The position numbers were made by a program, and so were the translations under genes. DNA of 64,000 nt, from the NCBI RefSeq assembly GCF_015690355.1, contig NZ_JADPRT010000008.1, positions 308,270 to 372,269 of the forward strand, in the 5' to 3' direction. A model generated the notes under the pieces. It saw nothing but the letters and a program-made list of their open reading frames with translations. It ran no database searches and was not told the DNA's origin. Origin of the DNA: Streptacidiphilus fuscans (lineage in GTDB: Bacteria; Actinomycetota; Actinomycetes; Streptomycetales; Streptomycetaceae). Positions 50,838 through 58,752 of this stretch are shown in pieces; position 1 is the stretch's first letter, and each line of letters opens with the position of its first letter.

Positions 50838-52447
50838 GCCTGCTGACCACCCTGGCCCGGCTGGAGGCGGTGCGGTCCGGCCGCGCCCAACCACTGGCCA
50901 CGGTCCGCCATCGGCATCTGGCCGAACGGCCTTTCGTCCTGGTGCCGTTGACCGCCGCCGGCGAGACTGGCGCGCCGCTCGCGGCCCTGCTCGGATGCGA
51001 CCGCGAGCGGCCGGTGCTGCTCACCGTGCCGCAGCCGCTCGACCGCGACCTGCGGTTCGCCTTCCTGGCCCGACTGGCCGACGAACTGCTGCCGTATCTG
51101 GAGGGTTTCGGCGAGTCCGTCGAGCTGATCGAGCGCACCGGCAAGGATCCGGAGTCGGGAGAGCGCACCACTGAGATCCGCGAACTCTGTGCGGAAGCGC
51201 CGCAGTTGATCGTTCCCAACCAGGGTGGCATCGAGTGGCTCGGCGTGCTCGGCCGGTCGATGCGGTTCCGGCGCACGGCCGAGGACGCCGACCCGGGTCC
51301 GTTCCCGGCTCCGCCCAGGGTGCCGCTGCTGGGCCGCTGGCTCACCCATCTCGCCGAGCGCGCGCAGGTGCCGGGGTCGTCGCTGCTGCTGCCGCTCACA
51401 GGCGTGCTGGCGCGCCACTGGGCGACGGGGCAAAGTTCGCTGGAGGACGCACATCTGGGCGCGCTGCTCGGCTGGATCGCTCCGCCCGACGGCGAACGCG
51501 GCGAGTCGGCGGCACTGCGGGCCGAGAACGGACGGGACGCGCAGGGCCAACTCGTCTGCCCTCCGGCCGGTCCGGCCACCGACCCCGATTTCGACCGTGC
51601 CGTGCTCGGCCCGGCGATCACCCGCTACGACGCCGCCCGCGATGCCGCGCGCGTCGCCCGGGACGGGGCTGCCGCCCAAGGCGTGGACGACGCGGACGAG
51701 GCGAAGGACTTCAACGACCTGAGCGGCGAAAGCGCCGACCGGGCCCTGGCCGCGCACGTGGTCGCGGCCCGGGCGGCAGAGATCGACGCGCTGCTGGAGG
51801 CCGTGCTGCTCCCGGTCTGGCAGCAGGTGTGGCAGGGCATCGACCTGCTGCGCACGCTGCCGCCGGGCGCGCATGTGGCCGAACGCTGGGAGGGCGACCG
51901 CTGGTCGTACACCGGCCACCGCGACCGGCTGGCGGCAGGCGAACCGCCGCAGCCGATCCGCGACGACGCCGTGACCGCCGCGCGCAAACTCGCCCAGCGC
52001 GAACGCGAGCAGACCCGGCTCGACCTGCAGGAGGCCCTGGACGACCCGCTGGCCATGGCCGAGCACCGGCTCGCCGGGCAGGCCTTCGCCGGCGAGGTCG
52101 TCTCCGTCGAACCCGCCTACGACACCAGCGGTCGCAGCCCGAAGCCGCGCCCGCTGGTGACCGTCCGCACCGCCGACCGCCCCCACGTCGAGGCCGGTTC
52201 GGAGCTGCACCGGGCCAACGGTCCGTCCGCCCAGAAGGCCGAGCTGGCCGGGGTCGACGAGGCCGCCGGGCTGTTGACGGTCCGCCTGCTGAGCGGCATG
52301 GGCCGCAAGAAGGAGCCGGAGCCGCGCAGCGTCCCCGAGCCCGGCGACCAGGTCTGCTTCACCTTGTTCGAACTGTCGGCACGTCAGTCCGCACCGCTGC
52401 CGGAGCCCGAGGACACCCCCTGGACCCACGGAGGCCCGCCGCAGTGA
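50834..52447 (+). CDS. Unrecognised protein with helicase-like stalk/barrel C-terminus
   Basis: A 537-residue protein of no family I recognise. The N-terminal 250 residues are a mixed alpha/beta region (HLAERPFVLVPLTAAGE; LRFAFLARLADELLPYLE). Residues 377-412 form charged helices (RKLAQREREQTRLDLQEAL). Residues 413-515 look like a beta-barrel (GEVVSVEPAYD; PLVTVRT; GLLTVRLLSGM; PGDQVCFTLFE). Helices followed by a barrel just before the motor is the 1B arrangement of Upf1/Dna2-class helicases. The motor itself is encoded by the next gene. It overlaps both neighbours by 4 nt (GTGA). Confidence 0.75.
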   Translation: MSLLTTLARLEAVRSGRAQPLATVRHRHLAERPFVLVPLTAAGETGAPLAALLGCDRERPVLLTVPQPLDRDLRFAFLARLADELLPYLEGFGESVELIERTGKDPESGERTTEIRELCAEAPQLIVPNQGGIEWLGVLGRSMRFRRTAEDADPGPFPAPPRVPLLGRWLTHLAERAQVPGSSLLLPLTGVLARHWATGQSSLEDAHLGALLGWIAPPDGERGESAALRAENGRDAQGQLVCPPAGPATDPDFDRAVLGPAITRYDAARDAARVARDGAAAQGVDDADEAKDFNDLSGESADRALAAHVVAARAAEIDALLEAVLLPVWQQVWQGIDLLRTLPPGAHVAERWEGDRWSYTGHRDRLAAGEPPQPIRDDAVTAARKLAQREREQTRLDLQEALDDPLAMAEHRLAGQAFAGEVVSVEPAYDTSGRSPKPRPLVTVRTADRPHVEAGSELHRANGPSAQKAELAGVDEAAGLLTVRLLSGMGRKKEPEPRSVPEPGDQVCFTLFELSARQSAPLPEPEDTPWTHGGPPQ

Positions 52448-53832
52448 GCAGCAGCACCACCGACCCGTCCGCCGCCCTGCCGTCCCCGGGCGAGCAGGCC
52501 GATGCCGCGGTCGCGGCGATCCTGCAGGCCGCGGTGCACGGCGGTGAGCGCGGCACGGTCGTGGACTCGCCTCCGGGCGCCGGCAAGTCCACGCTCGTGG
52601 TCCGGGCCGCCCGCGAGCTCGCGGGTGCGGGCGAGCGGCTGATGATCGTCGCGCAGACCAACAGCCAGGTGGACGACCTGGTCGACCGGCTCGCCGAGAA
52701 GGAGCCCGGGCTGGCCATCGGCCGTCTCCACGGCAGCGACGCGACCCCGGCCGAGCACGCCCTGCGCCACCCGGGCGTGGTGGCCTCCACCAAGGTCGCC
52801 GACCTGCGCGAACTGCCGGTGGTGGTGGCCACGGCGGCCAAGTGGCAGTGGGTGAAGGACGTCGATCCGTGGCGGCACGCGATCGTCGACGAGGCGTACC
52901 AGATGCGCTCGGACGCGCTGCTCGCGGTGGCGCGACTGTTCGAGCGTGCCCTCTTCGTCGGCGATCCGGGCCAGTTGGACCCGTTCAGCATCGTCGATGC
53001 GGACGCATGGGCGGGGCTGACCTACGACCCCTCGCAGAGCGCCGTCGTCACGCTGCTCGCCCACAATCCCGGCATTGTGCCGCACCGGCTTCCCGTCTCC
53101 TGGCGACTGCCGGCCTCAGCCGCGCCGCTGATCTCCGACGCGTTCTACCCGTTCACCCCGTTCCGTGCCGGGACCGAGCCCGGCGACCGCCGACTGCTGC
53201 TGGGCTCGCCCGCGCCCGAGACCCCTCCCACGGCGTCGGCCCCACCCGCAGCCCTGGCCGCCGCGGCGGACGAGGTCCTCGATGTGGCCGCAGCCTCGGG
53301 TTGGGGCCTGCTGGAGCTCCCGCAGCGGCACACCGTCCGTACCGATCCGGAGGCGGTCGCCGCCGTCGCGGCCGTGGTCGCCCGACTGCTGGCCCGTGGG
53401 GGAAGCACCCTCTCGGAGCGGGGCGAGGAGCAGCTCACCGCCGACCGGGTCGCCGTCGGCACGGCCCATCGCGACCAGGCCTCGGCGGTGCGCGCGGCGC
53501 TGGTGGCGCTGGGCGTCGAGGGTGTGACCGTCGACACGGCCAACCGGCTGCAGGGGCGCGAGTACGACGTCACCGTCGTTCTGCACCCGCTCTCCGGACG
53601 TCCGGACGCCACCGCGTTCCACCTGGAGACCGGCCGCCTCTGCGTGCTGACGTCCCGTCACCGGCACGCGTGCATCGTGGTCGCGAGGGCGGGGATCCCG
53701 GAGCTGCTCGACGACCACCCGGCGACCGAACCGGTGCAGCTGGGCGTGACGTTGACGTTCCCGGACGGCTGGGAGGCGAACCAGGCCGTGCTGGACCACC
53801 TCGCCGCCCACCGGGTGCGCTACCGGCCCTGA
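52444..53832 (+). CDS. SF1 (Upf1/Dna2-like) helicase motor
   Basis: A 462-residue P-loop ATPase of the AAA_11/AAA_12 SF1 group. Walker A PPGAGKST (43-50); motif Ia AQTNSQVDDL; motif II VDEAY (148-152); motif III VGDPGQLDP (172-180); a motif IV region PVSWRLP (217-223); motif V TANRLQGREYD (365-375); motif VI TSRHRHA (403-409), with Arg residues placed as the arginine finger. It lacks its own 1B stalk and barrel, which the upstream gene seems to supply. The GTG at 52444 overlaps the previous stop, so it is translated in step with the nuclease and partner genes. Confidence 0.88.
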   Translation: MSSSTTDPSAALPSPGEQADAAVAAILQAAVHGGERGTVVDSPPGAGKSTLVVRAARELAGAGERLMIVAQTNSQVDDLVDRLAEKEPGLAIGRLHGSDATPAEHALRHPGVVASTKVADLRELPVVVATAAKWQWVKDVDPWRHAIVDEAYQMRSDALLAVARLFERALFVGDPGQLDPFSIVDADAWAGLTYDPSQSAVVTLLAHNPGIVPHRLPVSWRLPASAAPLISDAFYPFTPFRAGTEPGDRRLLLGSPAPETPPTASAPPAALAAAADEVLDVAAASGWGLLELPQRHTVRTDPEAVAAVAAVVARLLARGGSTLSERGEEQLTADRVAVGTAHRDQASAVRAALVALGVEGVTVDTANRLQGREYDVTVVLHPLSGRPDATAFHLETGRLCVLTSRHRHACIVVARAGIPELLDDHPATEPVQLGVTLTFPDGWEANQAVLDHLAAHRVRYRP

Positions 53833-54042
53833 TCCGGCGCCCGTGGTTCCACTCGCGGCCCACTCGCGGCCGAGAGGCGACCCTTAACGGCCCGCACGGG
53901 ACCTGGAGCCGTCGGGAATCGGGCCGAATCCCACTGCGCCGTCACGGGAATAACCAGGTGGAGAGGCCCTGTTCCTCACCCGGCAGCTTCGGACCGACAA
54001 TGGACTGCCGGGAGCTCGTCCGCACGCAACAGGAGGTGTCCG

Positions 54043-54393
54043 ATGTCCGACTCCACGCCCGAGCGCTCGTCGCAGAGGAGGCTCCGCCCTGCCCCGCTGC
54101 TCTTCGAGCCCGGATTGGCGGAGCCGGAGACGGAGCACTTCTTCGACCTGGAGTCGATCGAGGACCCGCGGGAGCTGCTCGGTCGCTCCACCGAGCTGAC
54201 GCTCGCGTTCCGCGCGGCAGCGGAGCGCGCCTCCGAGTTCCAGGCGATAGCGGCGGCCCAGCTCGCCGACCCGCGCCGGTTCGACAACCTCACCCTTGAG
54301 GAGATCGCGGCCCGCGCCGACTGGACTCCGGACTATGCCGCCAAGATGGTCGAGCACGGGCGCGGCCTGCTCAGAAGCCAGCCACTTCCGTAG
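54043..54393 (+). CDS. Conserved hypothetical protein
   Basis: A 116-residue protein. It is acidic in the middle (DLESIEDPRELLG), with a C-terminal helical segment, LTLEEIAARADWTPDYAAKMVE, that looks like a degenerate helix-turn-helix. A perfect AGGAGG 7 bp upstream of the ATG supports the start. There is no signal or membrane segment. Function unknown. It lies 210 bp after the helicase and is probably separate from that operon. Confidence 0.7.
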   Translation: MSDSTPERSSQRRLRPAPLLFEPGLAEPETEHFFDLESIEDPRELLGRSTELTLAFRAAAERASEFQAIAAAQLADPRRFDNLTLEEIAARADWTPDYAAKMVEHGRGLLRSQPLP

Positions 54394-54533
54394 GGACCAA
54401 GCCGGCGCTGCCGACCACGCACTGCTTCTGGCATATGCCAAAGGCAGCGGATGTTACTCCGATTCACCCCTACGTGTCCGGCTTTCCCGGGTTCCGGTGC
54501 GGCTGTCTTCCCGGTCCCGATAGAGCTTGGACC

Positions 54534-55142
54534 GTGGACATGTGGACCTACGACTCCGTCGAGTACGTGACCGTCGCCGGCGAGGCCTGGCTGGCCTCCG
54601 CGAGCGAGTACCCGCGCAGCATGCGCGCACTCTGGGAGACCCGTCCGTGGGCGGCCACGGTCCTGCCCTGCGGGCGCGTCTTCGATGTGATCAACCTGCC
54701 CGGACTCTTCGGCCGCAGGGTGCTCGACGAGCTCTGGGCGAGCGGGCCGGGCTGCGGGCCGGTGGCCACGCTCCGCGGCCGGATCCTGATCTTCGCCGAG
54801 CCCGGCACCGCCGCGCGCCTCCGCCCGCTGCTGGTCTGGGAGGAGTGGGCGCGCGACGTGCCGACCCTGCTCTGCCACGGCCAGGGCGACGCGATCACCG
54901 TCCCTCCGCTGCAGCGCCCGCTGGACGCACCGGAGCAGCAGGGACGCTGGATCGTGGCACCCGACGGCCGCGAGCCCTGGCTCCCCGGCGCGTCCACCCT
55001 GCTCTGGGCCTGTGTCCGCGCCTCCCGCGACCTGCCCGGCGGCGCGGTCCGCGCAGAGGCGGGCAGGCCCGCAGCGGCCGCGTCCGGTGCACCCTCCCCC
55101 GCACCGGACGTGGCTCCGCCGGACTTCGTCCCGGCAGGCTGA
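54534..55142 (+). CDS. Prim-Pol N-terminal-like domain protein
   Basis: About 202 residues resembling the streptomycete 'bifunctional DNA primase/polymerase, N-terminal' group (WLASASEYPRSMRALWETRP; LPCGRVFDVINLPGLFGRR; LLCHGQGDAITVPPL; RWIVAPDGREPWLPG). Small members of this kind have only the N-terminal fold, and enzymatic activity is doubtful. A Pro/Ala tail ends the protein. The start is unsure: GTG 54534, ATG 54540 or ATG 54435, none with a strong Shine-Dalgarno site. Confidence 0.65.
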   Translation: MDMWTYDSVEYVTVAGEAWLASASEYPRSMRALWETRPWAATVLPCGRVFDVINLPGLFGRRVLDELWASGPGCGPVATLRGRILIFAEPGTAARLRPLLVWEEWARDVPTLLCHGQGDAITVPPLQRPLDAPEQQGRWIVAPDGREPWLPGASTLLWACVRASRDLPGGAVRAEAGRPAAAASGAPSPAPDVAPPDFVPAG

Positions 55143-55146
55143 GCCT

Positions 55147-55210
55147 GCGCCGATCCAGCATGTGCGCCGATCCAGCATGTGCGCCGACCGAGCACGCGCA
55201 CCGACCGGCT
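55147..55210. repeat. 17-bp tandem repeats downstream of the Prim-Pol-like gene
   Basis: GCGCCGATCCAGCATGT occurs twice in a row (55147-55163, 55164-55180), followed by two decayed copies beginning GCGCCGACC and GCACCGACC. Non-coding, between two convergent genes. Confidence 0.8.
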
Positions 55211-55241
55211 GATAGCCCCGCCCGCCCCGGCAAGGCCGGAC

Positions 55242-56108
55242 TCACCCGATGGCCACCGCCGCGCCGGAGACCCGCACCCGCTCGTCGTCCGGCGAGGCGG
55301 TGACGGCCAGGGTGCTCGGGCGGCCCATGTCCTCCCCCTGCCGGATGGTGAACGCGCCCGACGACGGGAGCGCGCCCAGGTCGCGCAGGTAGCCGCCGAA
55401 CGCCGCCGCGGCCGCGCCGGTGGCCGGGTCCTCGACCACGCCGCCGATCGGGAACGGGTCGCGCGCGTGGTAGAGCTCGGGACTCTCACGCCACACCAGC
55501 TGCACCGTCGTCCAGCCTTGACGGTCCATCAGTCCGGCCAGTCCGTCGAAGTCGTAGTCCAGCGCCGCGAGTCGGGAACGGGAGCGGACGGCCAGCACCA
55601 GGTGCTCCACGCCGCCGAACGCGACGCACGGCGGCAGCTCGCCGTCCAGGTCCTCCGGGGCCCAGCGCAGCAGGGCCAACGCCTCGGCGAGTACGGCCGC
55701 GTCCACGGGCCGTGAGCGGGTCGGCGCGCTGGTCAGTGTGGCGCGAATCACGCCATCGCCGTCCTTGGCCGTCTCCACGGCGATCTCGCCCGCCGCCGTG
55801 TCGAAGAGCAGCGAGCCCTCGCCCAGCCGCTGGGCCAGGGCGACGGCGGTGGCGACCGTGGCGTGCCCACAGAAGGCGACCTCGGCCAGCGGGCTGAAGT
55901 AACGCAGGCGGAAGCGCCTCCGTTCCTCGTCGCGTTCGGTGACGAAGGCACTCTCGGAGTACCCCACCTCCGCCGCCACGGTGAGCATGTCGGCGTCCGG
56001 GACGCCGCGGGCGTCGAGCACGACGCCGGCGGGGTTGCCGCCTGCGGGATCGGTCGAGAACGCCGTGTAGCGGAGGACATCGCTGGTGAGACGCACAGGT
56101 CCGGGCAT
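55242..56108 (-). CDS. PhzF-family isomerase
   Basis: A 288-residue DAP-epimerase-fold protein of the PhzF family. RYTAFSTDPAGGNPAGVVLDA is at the start (split in two beta strands), with the catalytic Glu in VGYSESAFV, the AFCGHATVATA motif and the C-half GVVEDPATGAAAAAFGGYL. Relatives isomerise trans-2,3-dihydro-3-hydroxyanthranilate, but no phenazine genes are nearby, so the substrate is unknown. The ATG at 56108 fits the family; the longer frame would read into the tRNA promoter. Confidence 0.92.
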   Translation of the reverse strand: MPGPVRLTSDVLRYTAFSTDPAGGNPAGVVLDARGVPDADMLTVAAEVGYSESAFVTERDEERRRFRLRYFSPLAEVAFCGHATVATAVALAQRLGEGSLLFDTAAGEIAVETAKDGDGVIRATLTSAPTRSRPVDAAVLAEALALLRWAPEDLDGELPPCVAFGGVEHLVLAVRSRSRLAALDYDFDGLAGLMDRQGWTTVQLVWRESPELYHARDPFPIGGVVEDPATGAAAAAFGGYLRDLGALPSSGAFTIRQGEDMGRPSTLAVTASPDDERVRVSGAAVAIG

Positions 56109-56226
56109 GCGCCCAAGGTCCCACGCGGGTCGGACGAGTTCAACGAACGACCCCGGGGACAGCCCGAAAGGGTGGTCCGGGCGGCGCTCGCGATCCGGGG
56201 CCGAGGCGGTGGCCGGGCGAAACGGA

Positions 56227-56254
56227 TTCGGCATTCGGTCGCCGTTCATGTAAT
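56227..56254 (+). promoter_or_regulatory. Probable promoter of tRNA-Lys copy 1
   Basis: TTCGGC (56227-56232) and TGTAAT (56249-56254) are spaced 16 bp apart and end 17 bp before the tRNA. The same pair precedes the second tRNA-Lys copy with 17-bp spacing, although the spacer sequences differ. That conservation is the main evidence. Confidence 0.45.
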
Positions 56255-56271
56255 GTCTTCCCCGTCAGCAG

Positions 56272-56345
56272 GCGCCGCTAGCTCAGTTGGTTAGAGCAGC
56301 TGACTCTTAATCAGCGGGTCCGGGGTTCGAGTCCCTGGCGGCGCA
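56272..56345 (+). tRNA. tRNA-Lys(CTT), copy 1
   Basis: A complete cloverleaf: acceptor GCGCCGC/GCGGCGC; D arm GCTCAGTTGGTTAGAGC; anticodon stem-loop GCTGA-CTCTTAA-TCAGC with anticodon CTT; T arm GGGGTTCGAGTCCCT; discriminator A. CCA is not encoded. It is identical to copy 2 at 62873. Confidence 0.97.
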
Positions 56346-56353
56346 CAGACAGC

Positions 56354-56387
56354 GAAGGGCCTCCTTGTCACAGCAAGGAGGCCCTTC
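56354..56387 (+). terminator. Terminator after tRNA-Lys copy 1
   Basis: A perfect 14-bp stem (GAAGGGCCTCCTTG with CAAGGAGGCCCTTC) and a 6-nt loop, 8 nt after the tRNA. Confidence 0.85.
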
Positions 56388-56442
56388 GGCGTTGGCGCAG
56401 CAGCCGGCGCAGCAGTCGTCCCGGCCGAGGACAGGTGGAGCC

Positions 56443-57090
56443 ATGAAGGCGCAGGAGCTGGTCGACGCCGCCGCCGGGCTGGTCCCGGCGCCGGGCGGCC
56501 GGGTACTCCTCGGCATCGCGGGCGCCCCCGGTGCGGGCAAGTCCACGCTGGCCCGGCTGCTGGTCGCGGAGCTCTGCGACCGGCTCGGCCCGGAGGCCGC
56601 GGCGTACGTCCCGATGGACGGCTTCCACCTCTCCAACATCCAGCTCGAACGCCTCGGCCTGACCAACCGGAAGGGCTCGGCGCCCAGCTTCGACGTCTGG
56701 GGCTACCTGGCGCTGCTGCGGCGGCTGCGCAGCCACCCGGCAACGGAGCCGGTGTACGTACCGGACTACGACCGGGCCCTGCACGAGCCGATCGCCGCCC
56801 GCCACCTGGTCACGCCCGCAACCCGGCTGGTCGTGACCGAGGGCAACTACCTCGCCGCCGGTGACGCGGCCGGTCCGGGCTGGGCGCAGGTGCGCGCGGC
56901 GCTGGACATCGTCTGGTTCCTCGCCACCCCCGACGAGGTCCGCGACACCCGACTGATCGCCCGTCAGCGCGAGGGCGGTCGTGACGCCCACGCGGCCCGC
57001 GCTTGGGTCGACACCAACGACCACCCCAACGGCGACCTGGTCAACGCCCACCGCGCCCCGGACGTGCGCGTGATCACCGTCGAGCCGTGA
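56443..57090 (+). CDS. Nucleoside/nucleotide kinase family protein
   Basis: A 215-residue P-loop kinase of the uridine-kinase/phosphoribulokinase type. Walker A is GAPGAGKST (about 27-35). The substrate/Walker B-like loop is VPMDGFHLSN, and VVTEGNYLAAG and the lid ARQREGGRDAHAA follow. Relatives phosphorylate nucleosides, pantothenate or sugars; this one cannot be assigned. GTGGAG lies 2-3 bp before the ATG at 56443. An upstream in-frame start at 56365 would read through the tRNA terminator. Confidence 0.88.
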   Translation: MKAQELVDAAAGLVPAPGGRVLLGIAGAPGAGKSTLARLLVAELCDRLGPEAAAYVPMDGFHLSNIQLERLGLTNRKGSAPSFDVWGYLALLRRLRSHPATEPVYVPDYDRALHEPIAARHLVTPATRLVVTEGNYLAAGDAAGPGWAQVRAALDIVWFLATPDEVRDTRLIARQREGGRDAHAARAWVDTNDHPNGDLVNAHRAPDVRVITVEP

Positions 57091-57522
57091 CCACCACCCG
57101 GCAGCCGTAACCCTCCGTCACCTCATTCGTCACCTTCGCCGCCGCCTCACCGCTTCCATCGCCTCGGCCCACCCTCGTCGCGTCGGCGTTCTGCCCACAG
57201 GCCGGCCCGAGCCCGGCCCCCGTTCCGGGCCCCGGCCCCGGCCCCGGCCCGTCGAACGCTCAAGATCAGCGTGTCGAACGCCGTTTGACCTCCCCTCCCG
57301 TGCCACTCCGGGAGCGGTGCGGCCCGCGACCGCGTCACCTGCCGAGCTGTCGGATCCGTAACCCGTCCTGCCTACTCGAACAGGCGGCTCCGGTTCCGTC
57401 TACCTAGCGTGAGAGACCTGGCGACCAGACGTGACCGCCGTCATCACGGGGGCATGGACGGCGCCGTCCTTCCCGTGCCCGATGCGCGCCGTCGCGCGCG
57501 CCCCGGCTGGAGGTAGATCCGC
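57091..57522. other. Gene-free interval before the phosphodiester glycosidase
   Basis: 432 bp without a credible gene. It contains a GGCCCC hexamer repeat at 57228-57250 (four units, the last incomplete). The sequence from 57340 to 57440 is less GC-rich and may hold the promoter of the downstream operon. No hairpin stands out. Confidence 0.5.
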
Positions 57523-58752
57523 GTGGGTATACCAGCGCCGCCCGAGTCCGTGTCCGAGAACCCCGCCGAGGAGCCCGACAGCCCCGGCAACCCGTCCTCG
57601 GCGCACAAGCACAAGCGGTTCCGACGAATACGCCGACTGCTCGGCCTGCGCACCACACGCGTCGTGCTCGCCCTGGTCGCAGCGGTGTTCGTCTGGCTCT
57701 GCTGGTCCGTGGGCCAGGCGCTGACCGCGCCCGGCGACGACAGCGTGGCCGCCCGGATCGCCGAGTGGGGGCGTGACCACCACCTCGGCCCGCTGGTCAC
57801 CTTCCTGGAGGACCAGCAGTACAAGGCGCATCCGCCCAAGGTCGGCGGGACGCCGACGATGGCACTCACGCCGGACGGAGCCCCGGTGCAGAACAACGGC
57901 ACCTCCTCGATGAAACCGATCGTCCCGGCCCGGCTGGTCTCCCCTGCCGGTCCGCCGCTCCCCGGCGAGGGGACCTGGCAGACGCTCGGCAGCGTCCACG
58001 GCACCCCTGCCCTTCTCGGCGCCTTCCTGCGCCCGGACGACCAGCACACCTCCTACGTCGCGGCCGTCGTGTCGATGGACCAGCGGCTGCTCCGCTTCCA
58101 GCTGCACCCCGGCGAGTCCGACCCGGGCCCTGCCAACTGGGGTGTCCCGCCCTCCGTTCCGCCCGGTCAGCGCACCGGACTGCTGGCGACGTTCAACGGC
58201 GGTTTCAAGGTCAACGACTCCGAGGCCGGAGGCGGCTTCTTCCTCAACGGGATCACCCGCGGCACCCTGACCGACGGCGCCGCCTCCCTGGTCTTCACCA
58301 AGGACGGCAAGGTGACGGTCGCCCAGTGGGGACGTGACGCGTCGATGACGCCGAACGTCACCGGCGTCCGCCAGAACCTCAAGCTGATCGTCGACCAGGG
58401 CAAGGTGCCGGCCAGCGTCGACCAGAACGTCGAGTACGGCTGGGGTCTCACCATCGCCGGCAAGTACTTCGTCTGGCGCTCCGGCGTGGGCGTCACCTCG
58501 GACGGACGGCTCGTCTTCGCCTACGGCCCGGCCCTGTCCGTCCGGACGCTGGCCGACCTGCTGGCGAGCGCGGGGTGCGTGCGGGCCATGCAGCTCGACA
58601 TCAACCCGGCGTGGATGTCGTTCCAGTACTACCAACCGAAGTCGAATCCGGCCGACCCGACGCCGGTCAAGCTGCTTCCCGACCAGGAGCGCCCCGCCGA
58701 CCGCTACTACGACTCGACGAGCCGTGACTTCACGGCGGTGTACGCGCGATGA
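57523..58752 (+). CDS. Phosphodiester glycosidase (NAGPA-domain) family protein
   Basis: A 409-residue protein. A basic cytoplasmic N-terminus and one membrane anchor (VVLALVAAVFVWLCWSVGQAL, near 48-68) are followed by an extracytoplasmic domain of the NAGPA type. That domain has LLATFNGGFKVNDSEAGGGF (split), LVFTKDGKVTVAQWG and the late AMQLDINPAWMSFQYY. The family cleaves N-acetylglucosamine-phosphodiester bonds on glycans or wall polymers. The GTG at 57523 has GGAGG 10 bp upstream. The ATGA overlap with the next gene ties it to a prenyl-phosphate pathway in the envelope. Confidence 0.85.
   Translation: MGIPAPPESVSENPAEEPDSPGNPSSAHKHKRFRRIRRLLGLRTTRVVLALVAAVFVWLCWSVGQALTAPGDDSVAARIAEWGRDHHLGPLVTFLEDQQYKAHPPKVGGTPTMALTPDGAPVQNNGTSSMKPIVPARLVSPAGPPLPGEGTWQTLGSVHGTPALLGAFLRPDDQHTSYVAAVVSMDQRLLRFQLHPGESDPGPANWGVPPSVPPGQRTGLLATFNGGFKVNDSEAGGGFFLNGITRGTLTDGAASLVFTKDGKVTVAQWGRDASMTPNVTGVRQNLKLIVDQGKVPASVDQNVEYGWGLTIAGKYFVWRSGVGVTSDGRLVFAYGPALSVRTLADLLASAGCVRAMQLDINPAWMSFQYYQPKSNPADPTPVKLLPDQERPADRYYDSTSRDFTAVYAR

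Larger units (their letters stand above)
56246..56393 (+). repeat. 148-bp exact duplicate, left copy (tRNA-Lys block)
   Basis: Bases 56246-56393 are identical to 62847-62994. The block covers the -10 region, the tRNA-Lys gene and its terminator. Identity stops sharply at both ends, apart from a short shared GATTCGGCATT in the promoter. Confidence 0.95.

Noticed and set aside
49647..53832. The nuclease-helicase genes as an AddAB or RecBCD complex
   Set aside because: The nuclease has no helicase-like AddB domain, the helicase is only 462 residues without a nuclease domain or UvrD-type architecture, and a third unrelated protein is always between them here.
55147..55210. 17-bp repeats as a CRISPR array
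   Set aside because: The units are directly adjacent with no spacers and decay after two copies; there are no cas genes. The Cas4-like protein at 49647 is not linked to any array.
55242..56108. Phenazine biosynthesis
   Set aside because: Only a PhzF-fold protein is present. No phzA-E-like genes are nearby, and PhzF homologues are common outside phenazine pathways.
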